Shown here piece after piece: positions 50,553 to 59,436 of a DNA stretch of 64,000 nucleotides (position 1 is the stretch's first letter; every line of letters starts with the position of its first letter). The position numbers and the translations under genes are program-made. The stretch is from NCBI RefSeq assembly GCF_019468565.1, contig NZ_CP080521.1, forward strand, positions 3,596,001-3,660,000. The letters are read 5' to 3'. The notes beneath the pieces were generated by a model. It worked only from the letters and a program-made list of their open reading frames with translations. It had not been told where the DNA came from and searched no databases. This stretch comes from Pseudonocardia sp. DSM 110487 (GTDB lineage: Bacteria; Actinomycetota; Actinomycetes; Mycobacteriales; Pseudonocardiaceae).

Positions 50553-50574
50553 GTGTTAACACCGACGTTAACAC
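50553..50574. promoter_or_regulatory. Inverted repeat GTGTTAAC-accgac-GTTAACAC, putative TetR operator
   Basis: Two perfectly inverted 8-bp arms with a 6-bp centre, 16 bp upstream of the membrane-protein start and 43 bp upstream of the TetR start. It is A/T-rich in a GC-rich background and has the size of a TetR-family site. Confidence 0.7.
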
Positions 50575-50617
50575 TCTAGAGTAACCCCAACAAGGTACGA
50601 GACGAGGTATCGCAGGC

Positions 50618-51202
50618 TTGACCAGGCCAAAGCTGCTGAACCGACCCGAGCGGCGTCGGGCGCTACTGGCAGCGGCCGCGCGTGCTTTCGCACGGGGTGG
50701 GTTTGCGGCGACCAGCCTGGCGGAGGTCGCGGCCGAGGCGGGAGTGAGCCGGGTGCTGATCTACCGGCATTTCGACTCCAAGGAGCAGCTCTATCGGACC
50801 GTCCTCGAGCAGACCCGCGATGACCTGATGCGGGCCACCGGGGGCCCGGACAAGCTCGAGCCGTCGAGCCTGACCGCCCTGGTCGAGTTCGCGCGGCAGC
50901 ATCCGGATGAGTTCCAGTTGTTCTTCCGCCATGCGGGGCGTGAACCCGACTTTCGTGCTCATGCCGACTGGCTGCGGGTCGCGATGACCGAAACCACCCA
51001 GCAGTACCTGCGGGAGGTTCTGGCTGACCACCGGCTGCGCGCTTGGGCATCCGAGCTCGTGCCGTCGGTCGTCATCGAGGCGATCCTGGCCTGGATCGAG
51101 GCCGGATTTCCCCAGCACGACCGGGCCGCCGACACCATAGCCGCGGTGATCAGCGGTGTCATCGAGGCGATCGGCCAGGCAGGTCGGCCGGATGGCTCAT
51201 GA
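50618..51202 (+). CDS. TetR-family transcriptional regulator
   Basis: A 194-residue protein. The TetR HTH is clear: R-A-L-L-A-A-A-A-R-A-F-A-R-G-G-F-A-A-T-S-L-A-E-V-A-A-E-A-G-V-S-R-V-L-I-Y-R-H-F-D-S-K-E-Q-L. The all-helical ligand domain follows to the end. The start is a TTG preceded by CGCAGGC, a weak ribosome-binding site; it is the first codon before the family-like R-P-E-R-R. It should repress itself and the divergent four-helix membrane protein. Confidence 0.9.
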   Translation: MTRPKLLNRPERRRALLAAAARAFARGGFAATSLAEVAAEAGVSRVLIYRHFDSKEQLYRTVLEQTRDDLMRATGGPDKLEPSSLTALVEFARQHPDEFQLFFRHAGREPDFRAHADWLRVAMTETTQQYLREVLADHRLRAWASELVPSVVIEAILAWIEAGFPQHDRAADTIAAVISGVIEAIGQAGRPDGS

Positions 51203-51267
51203 CCGTCGTAGCGATGCCCGCGAACCTCGTTGCGTGGACGGACGACGACGAGACGGTGCACCGCGGC

Positions 51268-51435
51268 GGGCCCCGGCGATGCGCCGCGTCAGTGCGAGGA
51301 AGTCCAGCCTCCCCACGGGCGTGCACACCACGACTTCGCCATCCAGCGTGACGTCCTTGAAGTGCTCGCCGAGCGCGGTGACGACCTCGGGGAAGTATCT
51401 GGTGAGGGGACGCCGCTGGCGGAACTGCGGCCGAA
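51268..51435 (-). pseudogene. ATP-dependent DNA ligase fragment
   Basis: A minus-strand frame reads P-L-T-R-Y-F-P-E-V-V-T-A-L-G-E-H-F, then V-T-L-D-G-E-V-V-V and G-R-L-D-F-L-A-L-T-R-R-I. This is the segment between motifs I and III of LigD-type ATP-dependent ligases (T-V-L-D-G-E-L-V-V, R-L-D-F-A-A-L-Q-R-R). The catalytic lysine motif and the rest are absent. About 55 residues only. Confidence 0.55.
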
Positions 51436-51704
51436 CCCGCCGCCCTCCACCCGGGAGATGAGGCGATCAGCTGACTGAACCCCGGCGGTGCCTGCAAAGC
51501 CGGACCGAGGAGCTGCACAGCATCGTCGTCCGGCTCGCGGAGGATCCGATGGAGCAAGCCCAGACCTGTGGAGCTACAGCGGTGCGTCCAGGCCGTCCGC
51601 CGCGTCGCGCGTCTGATGGATAGTCGCCTTTGCTGAGGTGGTGTAGGCACGGTAGGACGTCGGCCGGGCCGCGTGTGGAGGTGGCGGATGGGGCAGAAGC
51701 GCTG

Positions 51705-54700
51705 ATGGGCCCAGATCCGCCGGTTCGGGCCGAAACAGTCCACGTGAGCGCACACGCGCGCGTCACCCGACTTTCCTTCCCAGGGCGCGTGGTCGTCCGC
51801 AAGGAGCCGCTGGGGCCGGACGCACAGCGGCGACTGGCGCACGAGGTGGCGATGCTGGAGCGGCTGCGCGGGGTCGTCGGGGTCGCCCAGCTGCTGCGGG
51901 CGCCGCGGCATCCTGGGTCGATCATGCTGGCCGACGCCGGCGATACCAGCCTGGCCGGACAGGCCACGCCGTTGGCGGCAGGTGAGCTGATCGGGCTGGC
52001 GGTGGAGCTGGCTCGGGCGGTGGCGGGGATGCACCGGCGGGGGGTGATGCATCGCGACATCAGCCCGGCCAACGTCGTGCTCTCCAGTGACGGCGCGGTG
52101 TGCCTGGTGGATTTCGCGCTGGCGACGTCGTTCGCCGAACTGCGTCCCGAGTTCAGCCACCACGCCCGGATCGTCGGCACGTTGGAGTACCTGGCTCCGG
52201 AGCAGACCGGGCGCACGGGCCGGGCGGTGGACCAGCGCGCCGACTTGTACGCGCTGGGCGCGACGCTCTACGAGCTGGCCACCGGCGAGCCGCCGTTCGG
52301 GACCGGCGACCCGCTGCGCCTCACCCACGAGCACCTGGCGCGGGAGCCGAGACCACCGAACGAGGTGAACTCGGCCATTCCGATGCCGCTCTCGGAGATC
52401 ATTCTGCATCTGCTGGAGAAGGAACCGGACAACCGCTACCAGACGGCCGATGGCCTCCTGCACGATCTGGAGCGGCTGCGGGACGGCGATGCCCGGCCGA
52501 CGGAGTTCCAGCTCGGCGAACGCGATGTTCCGCTGCGGTTGCTGCCGTCGCGGCTGGTGGGCCGCGAGGACGAGGTGGCCGCGCTGGAAGGCACCTTCGA
52601 GGAGGCGCGGGCCGGCCGCTGCCGCGGGGTGCTGATCGGCGGGGCGCCCGGGGTGGGCAAGACCGCGCTGGTCGATCAGCTGCGGCCGGTGGTGACCGGC
52701 GGCGACGGCTGGTTCGTGACCGGCAAGTTCGACCAGTACCGCCGGGATCTGGAGTTCGACGGGGTCTACCAGGCATTTCGCGCACTGGGCCGGCTGCTGT
52801 TGGCCGAGCCGGAGGAGGCGCTGGCCGAAGTCCGGGTTCGGATCCTGGAGGCGGTCGGGGCGAACGCGGGCCTGCTGACCGCGACGGTGCCGGAGTTAGC
52901 GGCACTGCTGGAGGTGGCCTCGGATCCGGGAGATCCGCTGACCGCGCAGGTGCGCGTGCAGCGAGTGGCTGCGGAGGTGCTACGCGCGGTCGCCTCGCGC
53001 ATCCGGCCGCTCGTCGTGTTCCTCGATGACCTGCAATGGGCCGGGCGGACCCCACTCGGCTTCGTCGATCTGGTGCTCGGCGAGGAACCGATCGAGGGCC
53101 TGCTGCTGGTCGTCGCCTACCGCGACGGCGACGTCGACGCGGCGCATCCGATGGTCCCGCTGATGGCACGGTGGCGGGACCAGGCCGACGTCCTGCACCT
53201 GCGGCTGGGGAACCTTCCTGAATCCGGCACGGCCGCCATGATCGCCGACATGCTGCACATCGACCAGGCCGCGGCGGCGGGCCTCGTCGGTGCGGTCGGG
53301 CCGCAAACCTCGGGCAATCCGCACGAGACGGCGGAGTTGCTGGGCGCGCTCCACCGCGACGGCGTGCTCACCGTCACGGCGGGCGGGTGGCGCTGGGACG
53401 AGGCGGCCGTGCGCGCGCACCTGGGCCGATCCACCGTGCCCGCGCTGTCGGCGGCGCGCATCGACGCGTTGCCGGCGCGGTCACGGGCGGTGGTGGAGGC
53501 GATGGCGTGCCTGGGCGGCCGTGCCGAGCTCAGCGTGGTGCAGACCGCGATCGGCGAGTCGGCGGACGTGGTGGGCGAGGCACTGGCACCCGCCCTCGAC
53601 GACGGCCTGCTGGTGTTGGAGCCCTCGCCGCCCCCGGCCGTGCGGTTTCGCCATGACCGCATCCGGGAGGCGATCCTGCACGGGCTGGACCGGTCGCGCC
53701 GGCGCACCCTCCACGTGGCGATGGCACGGCGGCTGGCCGGTGTGCCCGAGCTGTTCGCCGCCGCGGCCGAGCAGTATCTCCCGGCGGTCGACACCGTCGA
53801 CGACCCGCTGGAGCGGCGTCACGTCGTCGACCTGTTGCGGCGCGCCGCCGACCAGGCCGCGTTGATCGGCGATCACGCACTCGTCGATGCGCTGCTGACC
53901 GCGGCGCTGCGCCTAGCCGACCCCGATGACACCGCCACCCTGATCGAGCTGCACATCGGCCGCCACGCCGCTCGGTACGGCTTGGGGCGTCTGGAGGAGG
54001 CCGACGAGGAGTACCGCACCATCGAGGGGCTGTCCGCCACCGCGATGCAGCGCGCGGACGCGACGGCGGTGCAGGTGCGCAGCCTGACCCACCGCAACCG
54101 GTTCGCGGAGGCGGTCGGCCTCGGTGTCGAGTCGCTTCACGAGCTGGGCATCGCCGTTCCAGCGGCGGACCGGGTCGAGGCCGAACTCGGCCACCATGCC
54201 GATCGGTTGTTCCGGTGGTTGGATGACACCGAGGTCGCCGACGATGTGGCCCGGCCGGACATCGCCCACCCCGCGCTTCTCGCCGCGTCCGCCCTGATCG
54301 ACGCGACGCTGCCGGCGGCCTACTTCGCCGGGAACTTCCCCATGTACGCGTGGCTGAGCCTGGAGGCGCTGCGGATCTGGATCGAGCACGGCCCGGCCCG
54401 TCGCCTGCTCGGCGCGGCGTGTCACGCCATACCGCCGACCCTGGTTCTGCACAGAGACTATTCGGTGATGTACCGGGCGAGGCGACGGATCGTCGCGCTG
54501 GGCGAAGCCCGCGGCTACGAGCCCGACACCTCCAGGGCCCGCCAGATGTTCGCCGCCGCGAGCTGCTGGGGCGAACCGGTCGAGAACACCGTGCGAGAGG
54601 CCCAGCGAGCCCGTGCAGGCCTGATCGCGGGAGGTGACCTGGCCACCGCCGGATACACCTACTACCTGTCGGTGGCTGGACTGCTCGACTGTGCGCCCAC

Positions 54701-57158
54701 GCTGGATGCCTGCGCCACGGCGGCGGAGGAAGCACTGGCCTTCACCCGGCGTACCGGGAGCGAACAGACCGGTCAGTTGATGGACAGCTACCGGTGGCTG
54801 ACCGCTGTGCTCCGCGGCGACACCTCCGCGGCAGCCGGTGAGGAAGCGGCACCTGACCGGTACCTCGGCAACCCGTTGGCGCTCTTCACCGCGCATCTCA
54901 CGCACGCGATCGCCGCCGCCGTCCTGGACGACCAGCCCGGTCTGGCACACCACGCCGCGGCGGCGATGCCGCTGGTGGGGTCCGCCCTCGGCCTCTACCC
55001 GAGCGCCTCGGCGCACCTACTGCACGCACTGGCTCTCGCCGAACGCGCCCGCGGCCGCGACGACGAACGTGGGCCTCTGTTGTCCGAGCTGGACGACGTG
55101 GTCCAGTGGCTGGCCGACCGCGCGACGGACGCGCCGGACAACTTCCTGCACCTGCTGCGGCTGGTGGAGGCCGAGCGTGCCTGGGCGGTCGGCGAGTTCC
55201 GTGCTGCCGCGCTCGCTTTCGACGCCGCGCGCCGCAAGGCCGCCGACCGCAGGCGGCCGTGGCATCGTGCGCTGATCACCGAACGCGCCGCCCACTTCCA
55301 CCTGGCCCACGGCCTCGACCAAACAGGCCATGACCTGCTCGGCCAGGCCCGCCGGCAATTCGCCGCATGGGGCGCGTCCGCCAAGGTCGCTCAGCTGGAC
55401 TGGGCTTACCCCGCCCTGCAATCACACATCGAGCCGAGGGAGGGGCAGAGCGCTGACCAGCCGGCTGATCTCGTCCCGCGGCAGCCCACGGTCACGACCA
55501 GCACGCTCGATCTGCTGGGGATCGTGTCCGCGTCGCGGGCGCTCAGTTCGGAGACCAGCCTGGAGAGACTGCACGGTCGCGTGGTCGAGGTGCTCGGCGC
55601 GATGACCGGGGCCACCGCCGTCCTCCTCCTGTTGTGGGACGACGACCGGCAGGACTGGCTGCAGCCGTCAACAGGCACGGGCACCGAGTCGATCAGCGGA
55701 ACCGGCCGGGAAACCGTGGTGCCGATGTCGGTGGTGCGCTACGTCCAGCGCACGGGTGAGCCACTGGTCGTGGCCGATGCCACCCGGGACGACCGCTTCT
55801 GCCGCGACCGGTACTTCGTCGACCTCCGCTGCTGTTCGCTGCTCGCGACACCCATCCTCAGTCGCGGCGCGCCGCGGGCGCTACTGCTGATCGAAAACCG
55901 GCTCATCCGGGGCGCGTTCACCACCGAGCGGCTCGACGCGGTCAAGCTCATCGCAGGCCAGCTCGCCGTCTCCCTGGACAATGCCCAGCTCTACGCCGAG
56001 TACCGCCGGATTGCCGAGGAGCAGGCCGCATTGCGGCGCGTGGCCACCCTGGTTGCCCAGGCGGCGTCGCCGGATGCGGTCTTCGCCGCGGTGGCAGCGG
56101 AGGTCGGTCGGGTGCTGGCCGTTGACCATGTGCACGCGATCCGGTTCGACCCGGACGGTGCGGTGACCGTCGTCGGGATCTGGAGTTCGAGCGGCACCGC
56201 CGTGCCCGTCGGCACTCGAGTGGGCCTGGGCGGGCGGAACGTGGCCACGCTGGTGGCCGAGACCGGCCGGGCGGCGCGGATCGACCGCTACGGCGCCGAT
56301 ACCTCGGGTTCGCTCGCCGACCTCGGCCGCAGGCTCGGCGCCCGCTCGCTGGCCGGCGCGCCGATCACGGTTCAGGGCCACCTGTGGGGCGTGATGACGG
56401 TGTCCTCCGTCCGGGAGGAGTCGCTGCCGGCGCACACCGAGGGGCGGCTGGCCGCGTTCACCGAGCTGGTCGCCACCGCCCTCGCCAACGCCGAGAGCCA
56501 GGCGCAACTGACTGCCTCCCGCGCTCGGATCGTGGCCGCCGCAGACCAGGCCCGCCACCGCATCGAGCGGGACCTGCACGACGGCGCCCAGCAGCGCTTG
56601 GTCTCGCTGGCCCTGCAGGCGCGCGCCGCGCAGGCGGCGGTGCCGTCCGAGGCGGGCGAGCTGGCCGCGCAGCTGGACAACCTGGCCGCCGGGTTGACCG
56701 AGGCGCTGGACGAGCTGCGCGAGCTCTCCCGCGGCATTCACCCGGCGATCCTCGCCGAAGGCGGGCTGTTCGCGGCGCTCAAGGGGTTGGCCCGCCGCTC
56801 CGCAGTTCCGGTCGAACCAGACGTGCGGGTCGACCGCAGGCTGCCGGAGCAGATCGAGATCGCCGTCTACTACCTGGTGGCCGAGGCGCTGGCCAACGCG
56901 GCCAAGCACGCGTACGCCTCCGTGGTGCACGTCGAAGTCGACACCGCCCACGGCGACGCCGACGACGTACTGCGGGTCCGGGTACGCGACGACGGCCGCG
57001 GCGGCGCCGACCTCGCCGACGGATCCGGTCTGGTCGGGCTCAAGGACCGGGTGGAGGCACTGGGCGGCCGGCTCGACGTGCAGAGCGCCCCCGGCGTTGG
57101 TACCACGGTTTACGCAGAGCTCCCCCTGGGCCCTCGTGGTCTTCGGTCGACAGGGTGA
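51705..57158 (+). CDS. Giant Ser/Thr kinase - ATPase - GAF - histidine kinase fusion
   Basis: About 1817 residues. Residues 1-270 form a Ser/Thr kinase: catalytic H-R-D-I-S-P-A-N at 116-123, metal-binding D-F-A at 136-138 (normally D-F-G), L-A-P-E activation-loop end. An AAA-type ATPase follows (Walker A G-G-A-P-G-V-G-K-T-A near 311; V-V-F-L-D-D-L-Q-W Walker B), with a long helical region, then two GAF-like domains (about 1285-1430 and 1445-1600). A NarL-type histidine kinase ends it, with phospho-acceptor His1625 in E-R-D-L-H-D-G-A-Q-Q-R and HATPase boxes (E-A-L-A-N-A-A-K-H, D-D-G-R-G-G). Known as trifunctional kinases, often signalling without a neighbouring response regulator; none is seen here. 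ATG at 51705; an upstream TTG at 51630 would add 25 residues. Confidence 0.9.
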   Translation: MGPDPPVRAETVHVSAHARVTRLSFPGRVVVRKEPLGPDAQRRLAHEVAMLERLRGVVGVAQLLRAPRHPGSIMLADAGDTSLAGQATPLAAGELIGLAVELARAVAGMHRRGVMHRDISPANVVLSSDGAVCLVDFALATSFAELRPEFSHHARIVGTLEYLAPEQTGRTGRAVDQRADLYALGATLYELATGEPPFGTGDPLRLTHEHLAREPRPPNEVNSAIPMPLSEIILHLLEKEPDNRYQTADGLLHDLERLRDGDARPTEFQLGERDVPLRLLPSRLVGREDEVAALEGTFEEARAGRCRGVLIGGAPGVGKTALVDQLRPVVTGGDGWFVTGKFDQYRRDLEFDGVYQAFRALGRLLLAEPEEALAEVRVRILEAVGANAGLLTATVPELAALLEVASDPGDPLTAQVRVQRVAAEVLRAVASRIRPLVVFLDDLQWAGRTPLGFVDLVLGEEPIEGLLLVVAYRDGDVDAAHPMVPLMARWRDQADVLHLRLGNLPESGTAAMIADMLHIDQAAAAGLVGAVGPQTSGNPHETAELLGALHRDGVLTVTAGGWRWDEAAVRAHLGRSTVPALSAARIDALPARSRAVVEAMACLGGRAELSVVQTAIGESADVVGEALAPALDDGLLVLEPSPPPAVRFRHDRIREAILHGLDRSRRRTLHVAMARRLAGVPELFAAAAEQYLPAVDTVDDPLERRHVVDLLRRAADQAALIGDHALVDALLTAALRLADPDDTATLIELHIGRHAARYGLGRLEEADEEYRTIEGLSATAMQRADATAVQVRSLTHRNRFAEAVGLGVESLHELGIAVPAADRVEAELGHHADRLFRWLDDTEVADDVARPDIAHPALLAASALIDATLPAAYFAGNFPMYAWLSLEALRIWIEHGPARRLLGAACHAIPPTLVLHRDYSVMYRARRRIVALGEARGYEPDTSRARQMFAAASCWGEPVENTVREAQRARAGLIAGGDLATAGYTYYLSVAGLLDCAPTLDACATAAEEALAFTRRTGSEQTGQLMDSYRWLTAVLRGDTSAAAGEEAAPDRYLGNPLALFTAHLTHAIAAAVLDDQPGLAHHAAAAMPLVGSALGLYPSASAHLLHALALAERARGRDDERGPLLSELDDVVQWLADRATDAPDNFLHLLRLVEAERAWAVGEFRAAALAFDAARRKAADRRRPWHRALITERAAHFHLAHGLDQTGHDLLGQARRQFAAWGASAKVAQLDWAYPALQSHIEPREGQSADQPADLVPRQPTVTTSTLDLLGIVSASRALSSETSLERLHGRVVEVLGAMTGATAVLLLLWDDDRQDWLQPSTGTGTESISGTGRETVVPMSVVRYVQRTGEPLVVADATRDDRFCRDRYFVDLRCCSLLATPILSRGAPRALLLIENRLIRGAFTTERLDAVKLIAGQLAVSLDNAQLYAEYRRIAEEQAALRRVATLVAQAASPDAVFAAVAAEVGRVLAVDHVHAIRFDPDGAVTVVGIWSSSGTAVPVGTRVGLGGRNVATLVAETGRAARIDRYGADTSGSLADLGRRLGARSLAGAPITVQGHLWGVMTVSSVREESLPAHTEGRLAAFTELVATALANAESQAQLTASRARIVAAADQARHRIERDLHDGAQQRLVSLALQARAAQAAVPSEAGELAAQLDNLAAGLTEALDELRELSRGIHPAILAEGGLFAALKGLARRSAVPVEPDVRVDRRLPEQIEIAVYYLVAEALANAAKHAYASVVHVEVDTAHGDADDVLRVRVRDDGRGGADLADGSGLVGLKDRVEALGGRLDVQSAPGVGTTVYAELPLGPRGLRSTG

Positions 57159-57358
57159 AGCGGTCCACGACCCGGCTGAGCTCAGCGGCCGGCCGGGTCC
57201 CTGTCACAGCGGCTGCCGGATCCGCGTGAGGTGCGGGGACGGGCGGTACCGGAGCAGGAGGACGTCGTCCTCGTGCAGGGCGTCGGCGAGCTCCAGCTGG
57301 TGGCGGTGCTCGGCCTCGGGGTGCGTGGCGATCCGGCCCGCGGTGCCCCCGACCCGCA
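57159..57358. other. Intergenic, no gene recognised
   Basis: Frames on both strands lack ribosome-binding sites and family resemblance. One minus-strand frame (57,204-57,422) contains H-R-H-Q-L-E-L-A-D-A-L-H-E-D-D-V-L-L-L, but I could not assign it. Confidence 0.4.
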
Positions 57359-57612
57359 GTGCAGGCGCGGCTGACCACGATGGCCGTGGGCCGACCCGCG
57401 CTCTTCGCGTCCAGCACGCCATGGCCGAGTTGTGGGGATCTCGTGGGGGCCGGTCCGCACACCGTCCTCGGGCGCGGCATTGGGCGCGTACGCCGCCGCC
57501 GTCTCGTCCGGGGTGCTCACGAGGGCCGACGCAGTGTCACTCGTGCTCACGCATGGGCGGCTCCTGGACCGCTTGCCCAAGGCCGACCGGCCGATGCTCG
57601 GAGAGGACACTC
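57359..57612 (+). pseudogene. Fragment of a polyketide synthase acyltransferase domain
   Basis: Pieces in different plus-strand frames read A-V-G-R-P-A-L-F-A, then V-Q-H-A-M-A-E-L-W, V-G-A-G-P-H-T-V-L-G, and A-L-G-A-Y-A-A-A-V-S-S-G-V-L-T-R-A-D-A-V-S-L-V-L-T-H-G-R-L-L-D-R-L-P. Together they follow the acyltransferase segment around the G-H-S-x-G active site, whose Ser is destroyed here. At least two shifts. No intact polyketide synthase genes are in the window. Confidence 0.6.
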
Positions 57613-57721
57613 TCCACTTCGGTGGCCGTCCGGGGCGTTTCCCATTCGGCAGCAGCGTCTGCAGGATCCGCCACTGCCGGTCGGTCAGGTCTTTGCGTGC
57701 TCCGATCGATAGGCTGGCCAA
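57613..57721 (-). pseudogene. 5' remnant of an IS5/IS402-type transposase
   Basis: Minus-strand reading from 57721: A-R-K-D-L-T-D-R-Q-W-R-I-L-Q-T-L-L-P-N-G-K-R-P-G-R-P-P-K-W, the typical N terminus of IS402-group transposases. Sequence similarity stops after that Trp at about 57,613, where the acyltransferase fragment begins on the other strand. A different IS from the one at 46.6 kb. Confidence 0.7.
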
Positions 57722-57902
57722 CGAGGTCTCCGGGCAGATGATGATCTACTTAGTCGTTGATCCATCTAGGCTGCCGACGACAGCCAGCTCACGACGCGTG
57801 GCCCTCGCGCTGCTCGCCGATCCGGCCGTAGCGCTTGGTGCACAGTGCTGGCCCGCGTCGAGGGGCCGCGGCTGAGCTGCGAGCGGGCGACGCGAACCGA
57901 CC
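57722..57902. other. Intergenic, no gene recognised
   Basis: Short region between two gene fragments with no recognisable feature. Confidence 0.4.
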
Positions 57903-58040
57903 GTGATCGACTACGCGCGAGTCAGCACCGCAGACCAGAACACCGGCGGCCAGCACGACGCGGTGACCGCCGCCGGATGCGAGCGGATCTTCACCGACAC
58001 TGCCTCCGGCAAGCTCGCGCGGCGCCCGCAGCTCGACGTG
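57903..58040 (+). pseudogene. Serine recombinase (resolvase/invertase) N-terminal fragment
   Basis: GTG, then I-D-Y-A-R-V-S-T-A-D-Q-N with the catalytic Ser, followed by A-A-G-C-E-R-I-F-T-D-T-A-S-G-K-L-A-R-R-P-Q-L-D. The family resemblance ends there, where a usual protein continues L-x-Y-L-R-x-G-D-T-L-V-V. About 46 of some 190 residues are left. The junction leads straight into the truncated ribBA sequence. Confidence 0.75.
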
Positions 58041-58077
58041 ATCAGCTCGGCGCCCAGCCGGCCGGGATCCGGTCGCA

Positions 58078-58824
58078 GTGATCGCCGAGATCGTGGCGGC
58101 GGACGGCTCGATGGCCCGCTGTCGGACACTGCGGGCGTTCGCCGACGAGCACGCCCTGCCGGTGCTGGCCATCGCGGATCTGGTCCGCTACCGGCGCGCC
58201 ACCGAGCGGTTCGTCGAACACGTGGCCACCTCGGCGATGCCCACGGTGTTCGGCGAGTTCCGGGCGGTGGCCTACCGCTCCACCATCGACGCCACCGAGC
58301 ACCTCGCCCTGGTCCACGGGGATGCCGCCGCCTCCCGCAGCCCCCGCGGCGCGTTGGTGCGTGTGCACAGCGAGTGCCTCACCGGCGACATCATCGGCTC
58401 GCTGCGCTGCGACTGCGGCGCCCAACTCGAACAAGCCATGCGCGCGATCGCCGCCGAAGGCGCCGGCGCCATCGTCTACCTGCGTGGCCACGAAGGGCGC
58501 GGGATCGGGCTGGCTCACAAGATCCGCGCCTACGCCCTGCAGGAAACCGGCCTGGACACCATCGACGCCAACACCGTGCAGGGCCTGCCCGTCGACTCCC
58601 GCTCCTACGGCACCGGCGCCCAGATCCTCACCGACCTCGGCATCACCCGCCTGCGACTGATCATCAACAACCCCGCCAAGTACGGCGGCCTCGACGGCTA
58701 CGGCTTGCACATCCTCGACCGCGTCACACTGGCCACCACTCCCAGCCCCCACAACATGCGCTATCTGCGCACCAAACAAGAACGCATGGGCCACGTCCTG
58801 GTGCTGAACGAGCACACCGGCTGA
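58078..58824 (+). CDS. ribA: GTP cyclohydrolase II with residual tail of a 3,4-DHBP synthase domain (truncated ribBA)
   Basis: A 248-residue protein. Residues 1-40 (V-I-A-E-I-V-A-A-D-G-S-M-A-R-C ... L-P-V-L-A-I-A-D-L-V-R-Y-R) are the end of a RibB domain; the first ~170 residues of RibB are missing. The RibA part is complete: zinc ligands in C-L-T-G-D-I-I-G-S-L-R-C-D-C, Y-L-R-G-H-E-G-R-G-I-G-L, Asp/Arg/Tyr-rich G-L-P-V-D-S-R-S-Y-G-T-G-A-Q-I-L and the N-N-P-A-K-Y-G-G-L loop. It should convert GTP to the first riboflavin precursor. The GTG start has no clear ribosome-binding site, so expression is doubtful. Convergent with the flavin reductase gene, 7 bp away. Confidence 0.85.
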   Translation: MIAEIVAADGSMARCRTLRAFADEHALPVLAIADLVRYRRATERFVEHVATSAMPTVFGEFRAVAYRSTIDATEHLALVHGDAAASRSPRGALVRVHSECLTGDIIGSLRCDCGAQLEQAMRAIAAEGAGAIVYLRGHEGRGIGLAHKIRAYALQETGLDTIDANTVQGLPVDSRSYGTGAQILTDLGITRLRLIINNPAKYGGLDGYGLHILDRVTLATTPSPHNMRYLRTKQERMGHVLVLNEHTG

Positions 58825-58831
58825 CAGCCGG

Positions 58832-59353
58832 TCACCGCGCCGGCGGCGCGGTGAACGCGTAGGCGCCACGGTGGAACAGCAACGGTTCCCGCGTCTCGTC
58901 CGCTGCGAGGTCGTGCACCCGCCCGGCGACGATGGTGTGGTCGCCCCCCGGGTACTCGTGCTCGAGGGTGCAGTCGATCCAGGCGGCGACCCCGTCGAGG
59001 ACGGGAGCGCCCGAGGGAGCGGGCCTCCACCGGACGCCCGCGTACTTGTCGGTGCCGGAACGGGCGAACGCGGTGCTCAGGTCCGAATGGTCGGCAGCCA
59101 GCACGTTCACGCAGAACCTGCCGACCTCGCGGATCCTCGGCCAGGTCGTCGAGGTCCCGGCCGGGCAGAACGACACCAGCGGCGGTTCGAGGGACAGCGA
59201 GCTGAACGACTGGCACGTGAAGCCGAGTGGCCCGTCCGGTCCGGATGCGGTGATGACCACGACACCGGAGGCGAAGTGGCCGAGGACCGCCCGCATCCGG
59301 GCTCCGTCGACCGGACGTGGCTCCTGTACCTCGTCGTACGTGCGTTCGGTCAT
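58832..59353 (-). CDS. Flavin reductase-like protein (HpaC/flavin_reduct family)
   Basis: A 173-residue protein. It follows the split-barrel pattern: M-R-A-V-L-G-H-F-A-S-G-V-V-V-I-T-A, then G-F-T-C-Q-S-F-S-S-L-S-L-E-P-P-L-V-S-F-C and F-C-V-N-V-L-A-A-D-H, ending with G-A-Y-A-F. This family uses NAD(P)H to reduce FMN or FAD for partner two-component monooxygenases. No obvious two-component partner is adjacent, but many flavoenzymes are encoded in the window. The start context is GTCCATGACC, with a weak ribosome-binding site. Confidence 0.9.
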   Translation of the reverse strand: MTERTYDEVQEPRPVDGARMRAVLGHFASGVVVITASGPDGPLGFTCQSFSSLSLEPPLVSFCPAGTSTTWPRIREVGRFCVNVLAADHSDLSTAFARSGTDKYAGVRWRPAPSGAPVLDGVAAWIDCTLEHEYPGGDHTIVAGRVHDLAADETREPLLFHRGAYAFTAPPAR

Positions 59354-59436
59354 GGACGAACGCTAAGTGGAATGCGGGCGGGCCTGATATCCGCGAACCG
59401 CGCGCGCACAGCCTCAGCGCGCGACCGAACGTCCCG

